A stretch of DNA of 64,000 bases from Sambucus nigra (lineage: Eukaryota > Streptophyta > Magnoliopsida > Dipsacales > Adoxaceae). The notes under the pieces were generated by a model, which saw only the letters and a program-made list of their open reading frames with translations, was not told the origin of the DNA and did no database searches. The stretch is from positions 267,825,111 through 267,889,110 of the forward strand of contig OX422219.1 in assembly GCA_949130495.1 (NCBI GenBank), written 5' to 3'. How positions within the stretch are numbered: the stretch's first letter is position 1; the number at the start of each line of letters is the position of its first letter. The position numbers and the translations under genes are program-made. Below, one piece after another: positions 53,776 through 64,000 of this stretch.

Positions 53776-54528
53776 TATGTAACAACCCTTGACTTTGGAG
53801 ACTGAGAAATTAAATTTTAGGGAAAATAAAATTTAATTAAATTGGAGAATTTTAAAATTTGGAAATTGAGATCCAAAAATAGAGGACATTTCGAAGTATT
53901 CCGAATGATGATTTTGAGGGTACCATCGATCCCGGAAGGGTCGAGATAGTCAAAATGACTATTATTGGATTTTATTTCAGCTCCGGAATATTTTAAGTTA
54001 GTTTGACTCGAATAGGAGTAAACGAGTCATTTAAAGTGTGTATTATTAACAATTAAAATTGGGTCTTATCTTTTAAGGTTTAAGAGGCTTACGGATTAAG
54101 CCATTCTCATTTGAGAGAAAGAGACAAAAAGCCCTAGAGGGAGAAAGAAGAAGAAAGGAAGAGAGAGAGGGAGAAAAGCTTGGAGATTTCCGGCCCAACT
54201 ACGATATCGAGGACGATCCAACCTCTACAAATATGAGTCAAGTATTTAATCTTTCTAAATAAGTTATTTGTGTATTTAATTTCATAAATTGTGGGTTAAA
54301 GAAATGGTTTTTGGGTATTAATATCAAAACCTAGATTTTTGGGTTTAAATCTTGAAATCAATGTTTAAATATGGATTTAATGGTGTAGAAATGGTTGGGA
54401 TCAACTTTGGGTTGATTTATGGGCTTAAAATCATGATTTGATGAAGGTTTGGGGGTTAGAATAGAAATTCTAGGGTTTAAAATTCATGGGTTCATTGGAG
54501 AAGAAGAACCCTTAAAAATCTGCAGACC

Positions 54529-54728
54529 CGAATCGATTCACCCCCAAAGCGAATCGATTCGGCTTAGGAAGATTGTCAGGTCTGCATTGACCGAATCGAT
54601 TCAGGCCCAAGTCGAATCGATTCGTCCTGAGACAGAAGCCCAGGTCTTTGGACCCGAATCGATTCGCCTTGGAGGCGAATCGATTCGCTAGGCCGAATCG
54701 ATTCAGAATAGGGCCGAATCGATTCGGA
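54529..54728. repeat. CGAATCGATTCG palindrome array, E4 3' LTR
   Basis: Eight copies with the GAATCGATTC core all intact, in spacers of roughly 10-40 bases. Confidence 0.95.
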
Positions 54729-56322
54729 AACAGGGCATTTTGGGTCATTTTCTTCATAGTGATTTCAAACCCTTTTTGGTTGGGTTTATTGATTTTGGGG
54801 TCTTCTCTTATGATGTAAGAGATATGTTTGGAGACACACTAGGGGTTTCTCACACATTGTGATTATGGGGACTTCTTGGGAAAATTTGGGGAAAATATAC
54901 CCAAGTATGTATTTGGAGTTGCATGTAGAGATTGTGGGGAAACCTCTTTGGGATTGAGAATCCTACTTATAGACCAAAAGCAAGTATCGATGTGATTGGA
55001 GGCTAAGAACTCTGAGAGAGAGTTGCGAGGGTATGTTGTGAAATTCTAAGCCAACCTTTATGTCGAATCCTTATAAGGATATAATATTATTAAGATACAA
55101 TTTGGGGCCAAATGGAAGAGAGTGGTCGCATACCCTTAGTAATGATAAACTTTAAGAAATAATTCTGAGAGATCTTAGACTAGGGGATTCACAAAAGTGA
55201 TTGAACCGTAGTCAAAATCGAGAGCGATGGTGTCCTATTACCAACTAGAGTAGAGTGTGTAAATCTAGTTAGGGGTAGATGTTGTTTATCAGTGTGTGAT
55301 TTACATTGGGAATTTTCCCTAACATATGGGATTATTTGATGATTGTAGGACTGAGGTTGAGGCCTATAGACTATTAGTTATGTGTATACTAGTAGTCGAA
55401 ATTATTACTAGATTCTTTAATGTGCTCTCGGATATAGATGGTATGTGTAGTGATGGTTTCCTACACAAAATTTTGGATGATAACCCTAATGTTGAATATA
55501 TATGTATATATATACATATGATTTTGGGAGACTATTCATCATAGGAAAAATGATTGAATATGTTTCAAGTGAGGAATTGTATTCACATATCGAGGTAAAT
55601 TTAAAGGAAATTGTGGTGACGGCTTGTATATTAAGGATTATGTATACTTATAGCCGAGTGTATATAGATATCTTATACACATGAACGAGAATTAGTTTGT
55701 ATATATAGATGTAAAGATATGTGAATCAATGCATATATAACTATATAGATATGAATATATGGATATATTTATGTTGTGGACAAACATGGTATGGATATCT
55801 AAGCCGTATATGATGGTTTAGGGTTTGATCATATGATGGGATCTTATGGATGTATGTATACTGTGCATGTGAACGATATACATACTTATGTGGTTAAGCA
55901 TACCCCGCTCATGCTATCATTGGGAAGTTTCCGCGCAGAGGGTTAGCATCCTGGCTCGAGGAGAAGGGTGTGGATATTTCCCACATCATAGTCGTCCCAT
56001 GTGTTATTATGTGATTTATATTTTTAGGATGAGACGTGGTGGGTATGTTTAGTATCATTACCGGTTAGGAGCTATGACCGCTTCTCGGGACGTCGTGTGT
56101 GTGAGTTTACCACGGGATGGGTGTCGTTGAGCCCCACCATGCTGGTCCCCAGTTACTACATGAGCCGGGCACTAGGAAGATGATAGCATGGTGCAGTATT
56201 ATCGGCGATATATATAGTCGACTGTATTATGTGCATGTCCATTGTACATCAAATATGATATGTACACTTGGTCATGGGTATGGATGATGGTATATATATC
56301 TATATGGTTAGAATAAAATGCC

Positions 56323-56348
56323 TATATATATATATATATATATATATC
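56323..56348. repeat. (TA)n microsatellite
   Basis: Simple TA repeat in the E4 3' LTR. Confidence 0.97.
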
Positions 56349-57804
56349 CTATAGATGAAAGGATATGGAATCTTTGCGGAGTACATCTTGGATGATTATG
56401 GTGTACTAGATTGATGGGGTTGATGTATTGCATTTAAGGAATATTTCGGTTACATCATCCCAAGGATATTATTGGAGATTTTTAGTTGTTTTCATATTGT
56501 AGTCTAAAATTTAGTTGTAGTGGTAGTATAATATGGTATGTGTGGCATTATGGACCTCTAGGATCGACATTGTCAAGGAGTAGTGTAACGGGGTGGTTCC
56601 TTGTTTGGATTTCGCTTTGCGAGACACCCCACGCACGAAACATAGTGCAGTGTCGAGATTGGAGAAAAGTTCTGTCAAATATTTATGTGTGGCATGATGG
56701 ATCTCTAGGATGAACGTTGTGAAGGAGTAGTGTAATGGGGTGGTTCCTTGTTTGGATTTCGCTTTGTGAGACACCCCACGACGAAACGTAGTACAATTTT
56801 GAGATTGGAGAGAAGTTTTGTCAATAATAACTTGTATGCATGTTCTTAGTAATTAAATCATATGATTAAACCCAAATATAAATGGGTAATGTATTAAGAA
56901 TTATAATTAAATAAATTATAAATCGGAATCCATTAAGCCTATTATGGCGTAATTATTTGAAAACATAATAAATTATGATTAGAAACGGGGTGGATTCTTG
57001 GGTTAAGATAGGAAGGCAAATCTCGTGGGAATATGTTAAGTTAGGTTTTCGTTATAATTGGGGTAATTAAACAAAATAATCTCAGGACGCAAATAGGTGC
57101 GCGCCGTTAGGTGATAGGTGAGTTGGGGTCTCACAAGAGTGCGATTCCACTTTTATTATGAAATAAGTGCACCGATATTTATTATGCACGGTTAACACAC
57201 TTGCTAAATATTTTTCACAACTCGGGATTTGACCCGTTTACTTTTCTCCCCTGCATGTACATATATATATATTACTACAAGTGTCCTACCGCATGGATGC
57301 TGGATGACCTCCTATCAAAAGTCTTGGGAGCCGTGACAAGTGCGGACTGTTGCGGGACGTGTCTTCTACTCGCTTCCTACTTCTTTAAAAAAATCTAGGT
57401 AGGATTCATGTTTTATTTCCAGTTTATACCCAAGGGATATTTATAGATGTGTATATTTATTTCATTTCAGTCATTGTATTGGCTGTGACCCGATAGCTTA
57501 TTCGGGTTTACTTCCTTGTGGTATATTCAGTTGTAGTTATTTATTTCATTTTATTCGAGCATTTCATTTATCTTAGTTCTTGTATGCATTCTTCTTTTCT
57601 TACTAGTAGTGTTATAATGTTGGTTTGTTTTTTGTTGCATATTTTATTTAAGTTTAACATCTTGCTTATATGATATCGGGTAGTTAGTCATATATTATAT
57701 AGTACCGACAGTTGATGTTGAGACTGGACCATCTGAAACTTCTGATTTAATGTAGTATAGGGCTAGCCACCCGTTATTATTTTAGGCGGGGTGTTACGAA
57801 GGGA

Positions 57805-58148
57805 TAGTATTCCCATCCTGTTTTATTCACCATATAATTAAAGTTTTAGTTTATTTATCATCAGTAATTTAGCTAATTTAGAATAGTTGCATTTCATTCA
57901 TACTTTGGTGCATTAAATAAATATTTTTAAAATTGCATTTAGTGGTAGTCAATTCCCAAAGCAAATCACCTTTTCCTTTTTCTTTAGATTCATAGTTAGG
58001 ATTACTTTGTCTGTCCAACGTCGTCACAACTCTGTTATCCTATTTCCTTGAGGATCGATACCCGACTTATCGGATTATTACTTGAGCGACAGGCTTGCAC
58101 TTGAGCCTAGAGAGAACGCACTTCTGAGACACATTCATAGTCGCGTCA
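57805..58148 (+). repeat. 3' LTR of E3, part 3
   Basis: 344 bp ending GTCGCGTCA. Near 58042-58070 it contains GGATCGATACCCGACTTATC, also present at the corresponding place of the minus-strand Athila-like LTRs. This supports the Athila assignment. Confidence 0.8.
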
Positions 58149-58153
58149 TTCTT

Positions 58154-58974
58154 GTCGGCTTGCAACAGACCTGAGGTTGGTTGGAGTTTGAAAAAAAAAT
58201 TGGGGTTCTAGGTTCGCGGGTATTTTTCTCTTGGGTTAGAGCTAGTATTTTTGCCATTGTCACCTTTTCATTGCCATTTCATTACAGAGATTGAGTGTCT
58301 CTGTTCAAGGTATTTTTTTATGTTACTTTGCCTTGGTTGATTTCTGTTAATTGGATTTTTGATTCCAAGTTTTGAATGAAGTGAATACAAATTTAACTAT
58401 TTTTTGCAACTCAATATTGTGTTATTCATTCTCATTTCTTGTTTTGGATAAAAAATCGCGTTTGAACCAGCGTTTGTTTGAAATTTTGGGAATAAAACGC
58501 ATAGCACTCCTACATTATTGTAGGTAATTTTTTATAAAATCATATCAGGTGTGTAGGGTGTTTATGTCATTTTAACTTCAAAAAATTTGATGTTTGGGTA
58601 TGTCATTAGAGTTTATGTGCCATTTTTGTACCCTATGTTTATTCCAAATTTATCCAAGATTTTTTTTTAAATCTTTCTGGTATACCTGTTTGTTTTGATT
58701 TTTTTGGGATGCCCACTCTTGGTGTCATTTTGTTGAATTATATTCGGTGAATATATATTTTTTATCTGATTGGTTTGTGTTGCTATTGTGGTTGGTATTT
58801 ATGGGGGTTCGGTTGGATTTGTTTACGGAGATAGGTTCAAAGTTATCTAGGGTTTTTCCATCTATTACACTCGTCTTTCCTTACACTTTGCAATAATTTT
58901 TTTGGTAGCTATGCCTCCTAGACATCGAGGTGCCCCATCTGGTCATCTAGATGAGTTTCCTACGAGGGCCTAGC
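58154..58974 (+). other. Sequence right of E3, ending in a possible gag start
   Basis: Continuation of 33577 across E3; AT-rich. Near its end ATG at 58912 opens MPPRHRGAPSGHLDEFP, which resembles the N-terminus of a retroelement gag, and stops where E5 begins. No other gene is seen. Confidence 0.35.
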
Positions 58975-61900
58975 GGTAACAATCTGCCTAATTAAATATC
59001 GGGTGATCAGTCCCATACCCAATTAAATCAAAATATACAGTTGGTTCATTCTTATCATCACTATCGAAAATATTTTCCTATCACCTAATACTCAATTAAG
59101 ATGGTGTTAAAAACTTTCCCATAAAAAATAATTTTACCATTTCAAAGAATTCTACACATTCCATTACACAACAACAATAAATTGAATAGATATCACAATA
59201 GAATTTAAATGCAACTGGAATAAACTTTCTAGAAAATATATCTCAATATATAAATCCCAACAATAGTAAATGTAACACAATGACACGAGTATAAAATCCT
59301 CACTCAGATAGAAGAGAAATATCGAAAATCCTCTTGGGCGACATGCCCTAAATGAAAGATCACTACATGGTATGAATCAAATAAATGAAGGCGTCTAAAC
59401 AATACTCCATAGCTTCATAGCACATCAACCATCATAATCCTTTAGAGCTGGTGTCCCTGCAGCTGGACACCTGATATAGAAGATACAAGAGAGAAAAGAG
59501 AATATGCAGGGAAATCGTGTCGATGTAAAAATAGTTTTTAAAACAACAAGTGAAAAATTGCAATATTTATCACTTATAATATACATGTTAGATTATCGGA
59601 CTATCTCTTGATATTCTCACATCTCATCTAGAGTGCACACCTAATGAGCCTCTAAACCATTCTAGTTATAGTTCCCACGCTAACTAGATTAACCCATTGT
59701 ATCCGTTCACATTAACCCAATTCATTCCCACGTATTAATCTCATAATACATATAATGGTGTTATAAACATATATATCCATTTAGATTCAACATGGATAAG
59801 TCCCTTATTAATTCAATACAATTAAGTGTTCTCATACTTAAATATCTTACATTTCTACTTTAACCACACATTATCTATCATCACACGTATATATATACAT
59901 TCACTATATTATATATATATATACTATACTACACCCCGAGACACAGCTTAGGTGTTGCATTACTTTGCTATCTTGTCCCAATACATCTCGTCACTGTATA
60001 GGGGACTATAGGTTCGGTAAAGATCCCTTAACCACAAATATCAAATCACAAATAATGGAGGCGAGCATAGTCCTAAACCTTTCGGCTATGCACATACATA
60101 CACACCCAAATGACCGTTCTATACCATTATTCTCACTAATGGTAATTAACCTAAGTCCTATGTTCTCGAGTGCCAAGTCGTAGGTCCCATATATTCATCA
60201 GGATAAGTCTACCCTCATGCGTATACCTCCCGTCGATAGCAAGTAAGCTAGGTATGCCATACACATAAATTATCAATCAATCAAATAGGCATTATCATCT
60301 ACCTATATAAAATTAGGTACTTACACTCCCTATATCATATTAGGAATTCATCCTATCACAAGTACTCGTCGTATTTATTGAATACTACCCACACTTGTAA
60401 TCATTATTATCATCATTTTTTATGTAGTTATCACTCACATAATATATTATCCAACCCATGTACCCCTAAATATATCATCAATATTACCCTTACTTGATAT
60501 AACGATTATTCTCCTGTAAATCGTAATATAATTATGTAGATATCTCTCACAAAAATTTAATCCTCAAATCCAAATAATTTTCCAATATTAACCTAAGTCC
60601 CTCGATCCTTGTTAGTGTACCAAAATTAATAAAATCTCACCATGGGTCAAATAACCACTTTCCAATTATTATTTTTTTCGATAAAGGTACGTTCTGCCAG
60701 AAATATAAAATTACAATTTTGAGGCTTTTCTGCTCCGATTTTGGAAAAAAAAATTAAAACTGCAAAGTTGTGCAGATCGTGATTTTATACAAAAACTCGC
60801 ATGCACGTTGACAAATTCCTCTTAAAACAGTCCTTAAAATTTCATACAATGTTCATCCTTTTCAACAAATTTTTTTCATGTGTTTTATCCATTTTCTTTC
60901 TCATCAAAACCAACACCAATCAATCAAAAACTTCACCTAACTAATCTCAATTGATATAGCAAGATATATAATCAGTTTCTAATAATAAAAAAAACTAAAA
61001 TCATCAAATAGTTGGGATTAAATCCTATTATTCCCAGAATTCTCATAGGTTCGTATTTCTCCAAAAATCATATTAACTCAGACTTCTATCATTTGAAATC
61101 CAAAATTCATGGATTAAATCATTTAAACAGAAATATATTTATTCTATCTAATTTTCATATAAAGAACAAATTCCAAAAACTCTATAGTTCATTCTTAAAT
61201 CATATATGTTCATACTTCTTACTTAACCTATCTAGCATGGATATTGTAAGCAATAAAATAAAGCAAGGATTACACTTGCCTTAATTATGTAGGTCTGAAA
61301 CTTTGATGATGATGGTGTAGAATCCTTTCCTCATTTTTCGGTGACTTTTCGATGGTGGTGCTGGTGGTAGAAGGTGGTTAATCCCCTTTGGCTTGCCCCA
61401 AAAAGTCGCTCCTCCTTCCTAACCAACATCTTCCCCTCCCAAGAAACTTTTCACTTTCTCTCACACTAAGACCTCTCAAGTGTTTTGTGATAAAATGAAA
61501 TGGACCTACGTTCCTCTAATCCATCACCTTTATAATAAGACAAATCCCGAAATTACTATTCATCTCCCAATTAAAATGACTAAAATGCCCGTTCGGGTGG
61601 TGTGTTTTCATCTCCAAAGTGACCCGAGACCCAAATCCAACACTTGAGTATACTTTTCTAACTATTTAGACCCTTCTGGATGCAACGGCGCAGTCTAAAC
61701 GATCATAAGGTTGATATAAAATAGTTTTTCCTTTTTATTTATTTAAATTAGTCCCCACACGTCCCATACCGCGTCCCGACTTAAGTTTCATAATTACTGT
61801 ATTAGGAACCCACGGAAATATAAATAACATCATATTCATATATTACTTAAATATCACTAAGTAATATTCAGAATCATATATTTCAATATCCACAAGTAAT

Positions 61901-62004
61901 ATAAAATCCGGATTAATCCCAATTAATTTAAAATTAATTCAAATTAATCCCATTAACTTATAATTTAACTCATTTTAAAGTCATTAAAATTACGGGATAT
62001 TACA
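58975..62004 (-). repeat. 3' LTR of E5
   Basis: About 3,030 bp. The conserved stem-loop is at 59450-59471. The CGGGCTCTGACCCG motif seen in the 5' LTR is lost here, replaced by ATCGTGTCG near 59515. Confidence 0.85.
59450..59471 (-). other. Conserved LTR stem-loop, E5
   Basis: Arms GGTGTCC and GGACACC pair perfectly around an 8-nt loop (AGCTGCAG on the minus strand). The copy in the partial 5' LTR is 63504-63525, with a two-base loop change and an unchanged stem. Confidence 0.65.
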
Positions 62005-62610
62005 TAACAGAATTTCGTCCCAAAATTTGAAAAATAAATCATAACTGGTAAGGACAACTTTGTGTATTAATCTCACATCTCATGTAATATCTGTTGTATC
62101 GCCTATACACTACATTACTGAATACCCCCACTAATGTTATACTCCAAGCCTTACCATTTAGGTTCAACTATCTCGAGTTAAACTTTATCAAATCCTTCCT
62201 ATACCATCCTTGTGGAAAATTTTGAGCATTAACGGTCCTAAATCATCAAACAACTAAATCCTAAAGTCACAACTTCTGCTTTCATTAACCTCAAGAATAC
62301 CTATTATGTCACAATTATGGAAAATACTACAATCTAACCATCCAGGGCGCCCATACACCCTATGTGTGTACATTTCGTAATATGATCTAAATTAATGTGA
62401 TTCCTCTATAAGGTTACCCTTAATTAACTCGCTACTTATAAAATAATCTGCATCACCATGATTTCCACATTCACATTTGGCGACTCCATTAGCCTCAAAT
62501 CACGCTATAACTCATAACTCTCTGTTTAATATATATATATATATATAAAATAGCAAAGGTCATTAACTCATATCCTAAAGACCCATATTACTTCGACTTC
62601 CAACGTTTGT

Positions 62611-62677
62611 TAGTTTCATGCGTGGGGTGTCTCGCAAAGCAAAATCGAAATAAGGAACCCCTCCGATACACTACTAG
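62611..62677 (-). other. GGTTCCTTG hairpin motif, E5 internal copy
   Basis: Minus strand GGGGT with ACCCC outer pairing and TTGC-TTT-GCGA inner pairing; flanks GTAGTGTATCGG and CACGCATGAAACTA match the E2 copy. Confidence 0.72.
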
Positions 62678-63013
62678 ATAAAATAGTCAGTCATCGAAAC
62701 TCCTCAAGTACTCTTCTATAGTATATAACTTCCCAACATGTTTTATCTATTTATATAAAAGTCTCCTTTTCACTCTCTTGTCAAACACAATACGCTGGCT
62801 ATAACGGTCAATCTTGGTCTTATATACAACAAGTCAATCCATGTCGATAATCACCTTATACTAGGACATGTCTAAAACAAATAAATCCCGAAAACGTTTT
62901 TGTCTATAGTTTCATAGAAATGCAACAATCCTAATGATAGGGCTCTACATCAAAGAACGATTAGCTAAAATCATAGTAAGTCGTACAGACACTAAAGGAC
63001 ACTAGAACCTGAT

Positions 63014-63025
63014 GCTCTGATACGA
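63014..63025 (-). promoter_or_regulatory. Primer-binding site of E5, one mismatch
   Basis: Minus strand TCGTATCAGAGC, two bases inside the 5' LTR. Confidence 0.85.
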
Positions 63026-63027
63026 CC

Positions 63028-63825
63028 TATAACACCCCGCCTAATTAAATATCGGGTGATCAGTCCCATACCCAATTAAATCATAATATACAGTTGGTTC
63101 ATTCTTAGCATCATTGTCAAAAACATTTTCCTATCACCTAATACTCAATTAAGACGGTGTTAAAAACTTTCCAATAATAAATTCATTTTACCATTTCGAA
63201 CAATTGTACACAGTCCATTACACAACAACAATAAACTGAATAGATATCACAATAGAATTTAAATGCAACTGGAATAATCTTTCTAGAAAATATATTTTAA
63301 TATATAAATCCCAAAAATAGTAAATGTAACACAATGACACGAGTATAAAATCCTGACTCAGATATAAGAGAAATATCTAAAATCCTCTTGGGCGACATGC
63401 CCTAAATGAAATATCACTACAGGGTATGAATCAAATAAATGAAGGTGTCTAAACAATTTTTCATAGCTTCATAGCACATCAACCATCATAATCCTTTAGA
63501 GCTGGTGTCCCTGCGGTTGGACACCTGATATAGAAGATACAAGAGAGAAAAGAGAATATGCAGGGAAACGGGTCAGAGCCCGATGTAAAAATAGTTTTTA
63601 AAACAACAAGTGAAAAATTGCAATATTTATCACTTATAATATACATGTTAGATTATCGGACTATCTCTTGATATTCTCACATCTCATCTAGAGTTCACAC
63701 CTAATGAGCCTCTAAACCATTCTAGTTATAGTTCCCACGCTAACTAGATTAATCCACAGTATCCGTTCACATTAACCCAATTCATTCCCACGTATTAATC
63801 TCATAATAGATATAATGGTGTTATA

Positions 63826-63874
<49 letters not shown>

Positions 63875-64000
63875 TTAGATTCAATATGGATAAGTCCCTT
63901 ATTAATTCAATTCAATTAAGTGTTCTCATACTTAACTATGTTACATTTCTACTTTAGCCAAATAGTAGATATCATCACACGTATATATATCCATTCAATA
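63028..64000 (-). repeat. Partial 5' LTR of E5
   Basis: First 973 bases from the LTR 3' end, matching 58975-59950. Carries CGGGCTCTGACCCG (63569-63582 on the minus strand), the stem-loop 63504-63525 and a long (AT)n at 63829-63869 that is absent from the 3' LTR. Confidence 0.88.
63829..63869. repeat. (AT)n microsatellite
   Basis: About 20 AT units in the partial E5 5' LTR; the 3' LTR has only a few at the same place. Confidence 0.98.

Larger units (their letters stand above)
52358..53777 (+). other. Minimal internal region of E4
   Basis: A leader related to E1/E2 (ATCAGGTTCTAGAG, GGATCTGT), then no recognised protein. Small ORFs at 52509-52691 and 52778-53014 lack homology that I can name. 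A GGTTCCTTG hairpin motif is at 53392-53458. It ends with TTCGCGGGCGAAATTT and the polypurine tract. Confidence 0.7.
48602..57799 (+). mobile_element. E4, Tekay-type element with giant LTRs and a minimal internal region
   Basis: LTRs 48602-52343 (3,742 bp) and 53778-57799 (4,022 bp) flank an internal region of only 1,434 bp. Target duplication AGGGA at 48597-48601 and 57800-57804. Initiator-Met-tRNA binding site TGGTATCAGAGC at 52346-52357 and polypurine AAGGGGGAAG before the 3' LTR. The right end reads GTTACGA instead of GTTACA. There is no recognisable coding domain. It interrupts the E3 3' LTR. Confidence 0.92.
53778..57799 (+). repeat. 3' LTR of E4
   Basis: 4,022 bp; includes about 285 bp (54903-55187) missing from the 5' LTR. 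All structural motifs of the 5' LTR are repeated. Confidence 0.92.
33578..58148 (+). mobile_element. E3, Athila-like non-autonomous element containing nested E2 and E4
   Basis: The LTR start TGATTAGGCATAAA occurs at 33578 and again, after AAGTTAGGGGGTT, at 37426. The 3' LTR is split into 37426-38088, 48117-48601 and 57805-58148 by E2 and E4. It ends GTCGCGTCA and is followed by TTCTT (58149-58153), which equals the five bases before the 5' LTR (33573-33577). Minus the nested elements, E3 is about 5.3 kb. It encodes a broken Athila-type ORF and no pol. The 5' LTR matches the 3' LTR only to about 34237, so the rest of it and the binding site appear deleted. Confidence 0.85.
62005..63027 (-). 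other. Internal region of E5, non-coding
   Basis: No gag or pol recognised. A GGTTCCTTG hairpin motif lies on the minus strand at 62611-62677. The leader next to the binding site contains ATCAGGTTCTAGTG as in E1 and E2. Confidence 0.7.
58975..64000 (-). mobile_element. E5, minus-strand Tekay-type element with minimal internal region, cut by window end
   Basis: The 3' LTR is 58975-62004 (starts TGTAATATCCCG on the minus strand). The internal region is 62005-63027, about 1.0 kb. The partial 5' LTR runs from 63028 to the window end. The binding site is TCGTATCAGAGC (63014-63025), one change from the iMet site. The sequence GGGACGAAATTCTGTTA runs straight into the 3' LTR, so the G-rich polypurine tract present in E1, E2 and E4 is missing. 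No coding domain is seen. The left boundary is approximate because the LTR end is mutated (GGTAACAATCTGCC for TGTAACACCCCGCC). Confidence 0.85.

Noticed and set aside
1..64000. Endogenous pararetrovirus
   Set aside because: The only RT is a Ty3-gypsy chromovirus RT between LTRs with target duplications. No movement-protein or coat-type region was seen.

Overview
This window looks like repeat-rich intergenic DNA from a flowering plant with a large genome. I found no ordinary host gene, tRNA, rRNA or CRISPR array. Almost everything can be assigned to LTR retrotransposons nested in one another, plus two copies of a decayed plant-mobile-domain (PMD) gene. The plant assignment rests on the families seen: Tekay/Del-type Ty3-gypsy chromoviruses primed by initiator Met-tRNA, Athila-type elements primed by Asp-tRNA, a SIRE/Maximus-type Ty1-copia gag, a Tat/Ogre-like LTR and the PMD. 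The species cannot be named.

Layout, left to right. 1-1078: end of a Tekay-type LTR. 1079-4410: PMD pseudogene copy 1 followed by a copia-type LTR. 4518-6601: Tat/Ogre-like LTR material. 6604-14774: a young, complete, minus-strand Athila-like non-autonomous element with two 1,444-bp LTRs, a tRNA-Asp binding site and two intact ORFs but no pol. 14775-15704: resumed Tat-like sequence, then the 5' part of PMD copy 2. 15705-27317: full-length Tekay-type element E1 (TSD GATTA) interrupting the PMD gene. A 1.2-kb solo LTR (22505-23706, TSD GACCA) sits inside its integrase. 27318-30049: rest of PMD copy 2. 30050-32249: copia-type LTR, binding site and broken gag. 33578-58148: Athila-like element E3 (TSD TTCTT), whose 3' LTR was hit twice by Tekay-type elements, E2 (38089-48111, TSD CCCTA) and E4 (48602-57799, TSD AGGGA). 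58975 to the end: minus-strand Tekay-type element E5 with almost no internal region.

No element looks autonomous. E1 has stop codons, a changed RT active site and a lost integrase Glu. E2, E4 and E5 have lost most or all coding capacity, and the Athila-like elements encode only transposon-protein ORFs. Mobility would have to come from elsewhere. The relative order is clear: PMD and copia sequence first, then E1 with its solo LTR, and separately E3 followed by E2 and E4.

The most interesting material is not protein coding. (1) A stem-loop in the LTRs of five Tekay-type families keeps its pairing through compensatory changes. (2) A roughly 65-nt hairpin motif occurs seven times in and between E2, E4 and E5, again with paired changes in the stem. 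(3) An eight-unit array of 28-nt double-stem hairpins lies in both E2 LTRs. (4) A conserved non-coding block with two hairpins is shared by the two otherwise different Athila-like elements, together with a duplicated polypurine-tract module in each. (5) Family-specific arrays of short palindromes (CGATCGATCG, CGAATCGATTCG, GGTTCGAAC) occupy several LTR families. All were read by eye; none has been tested by folding or database search.
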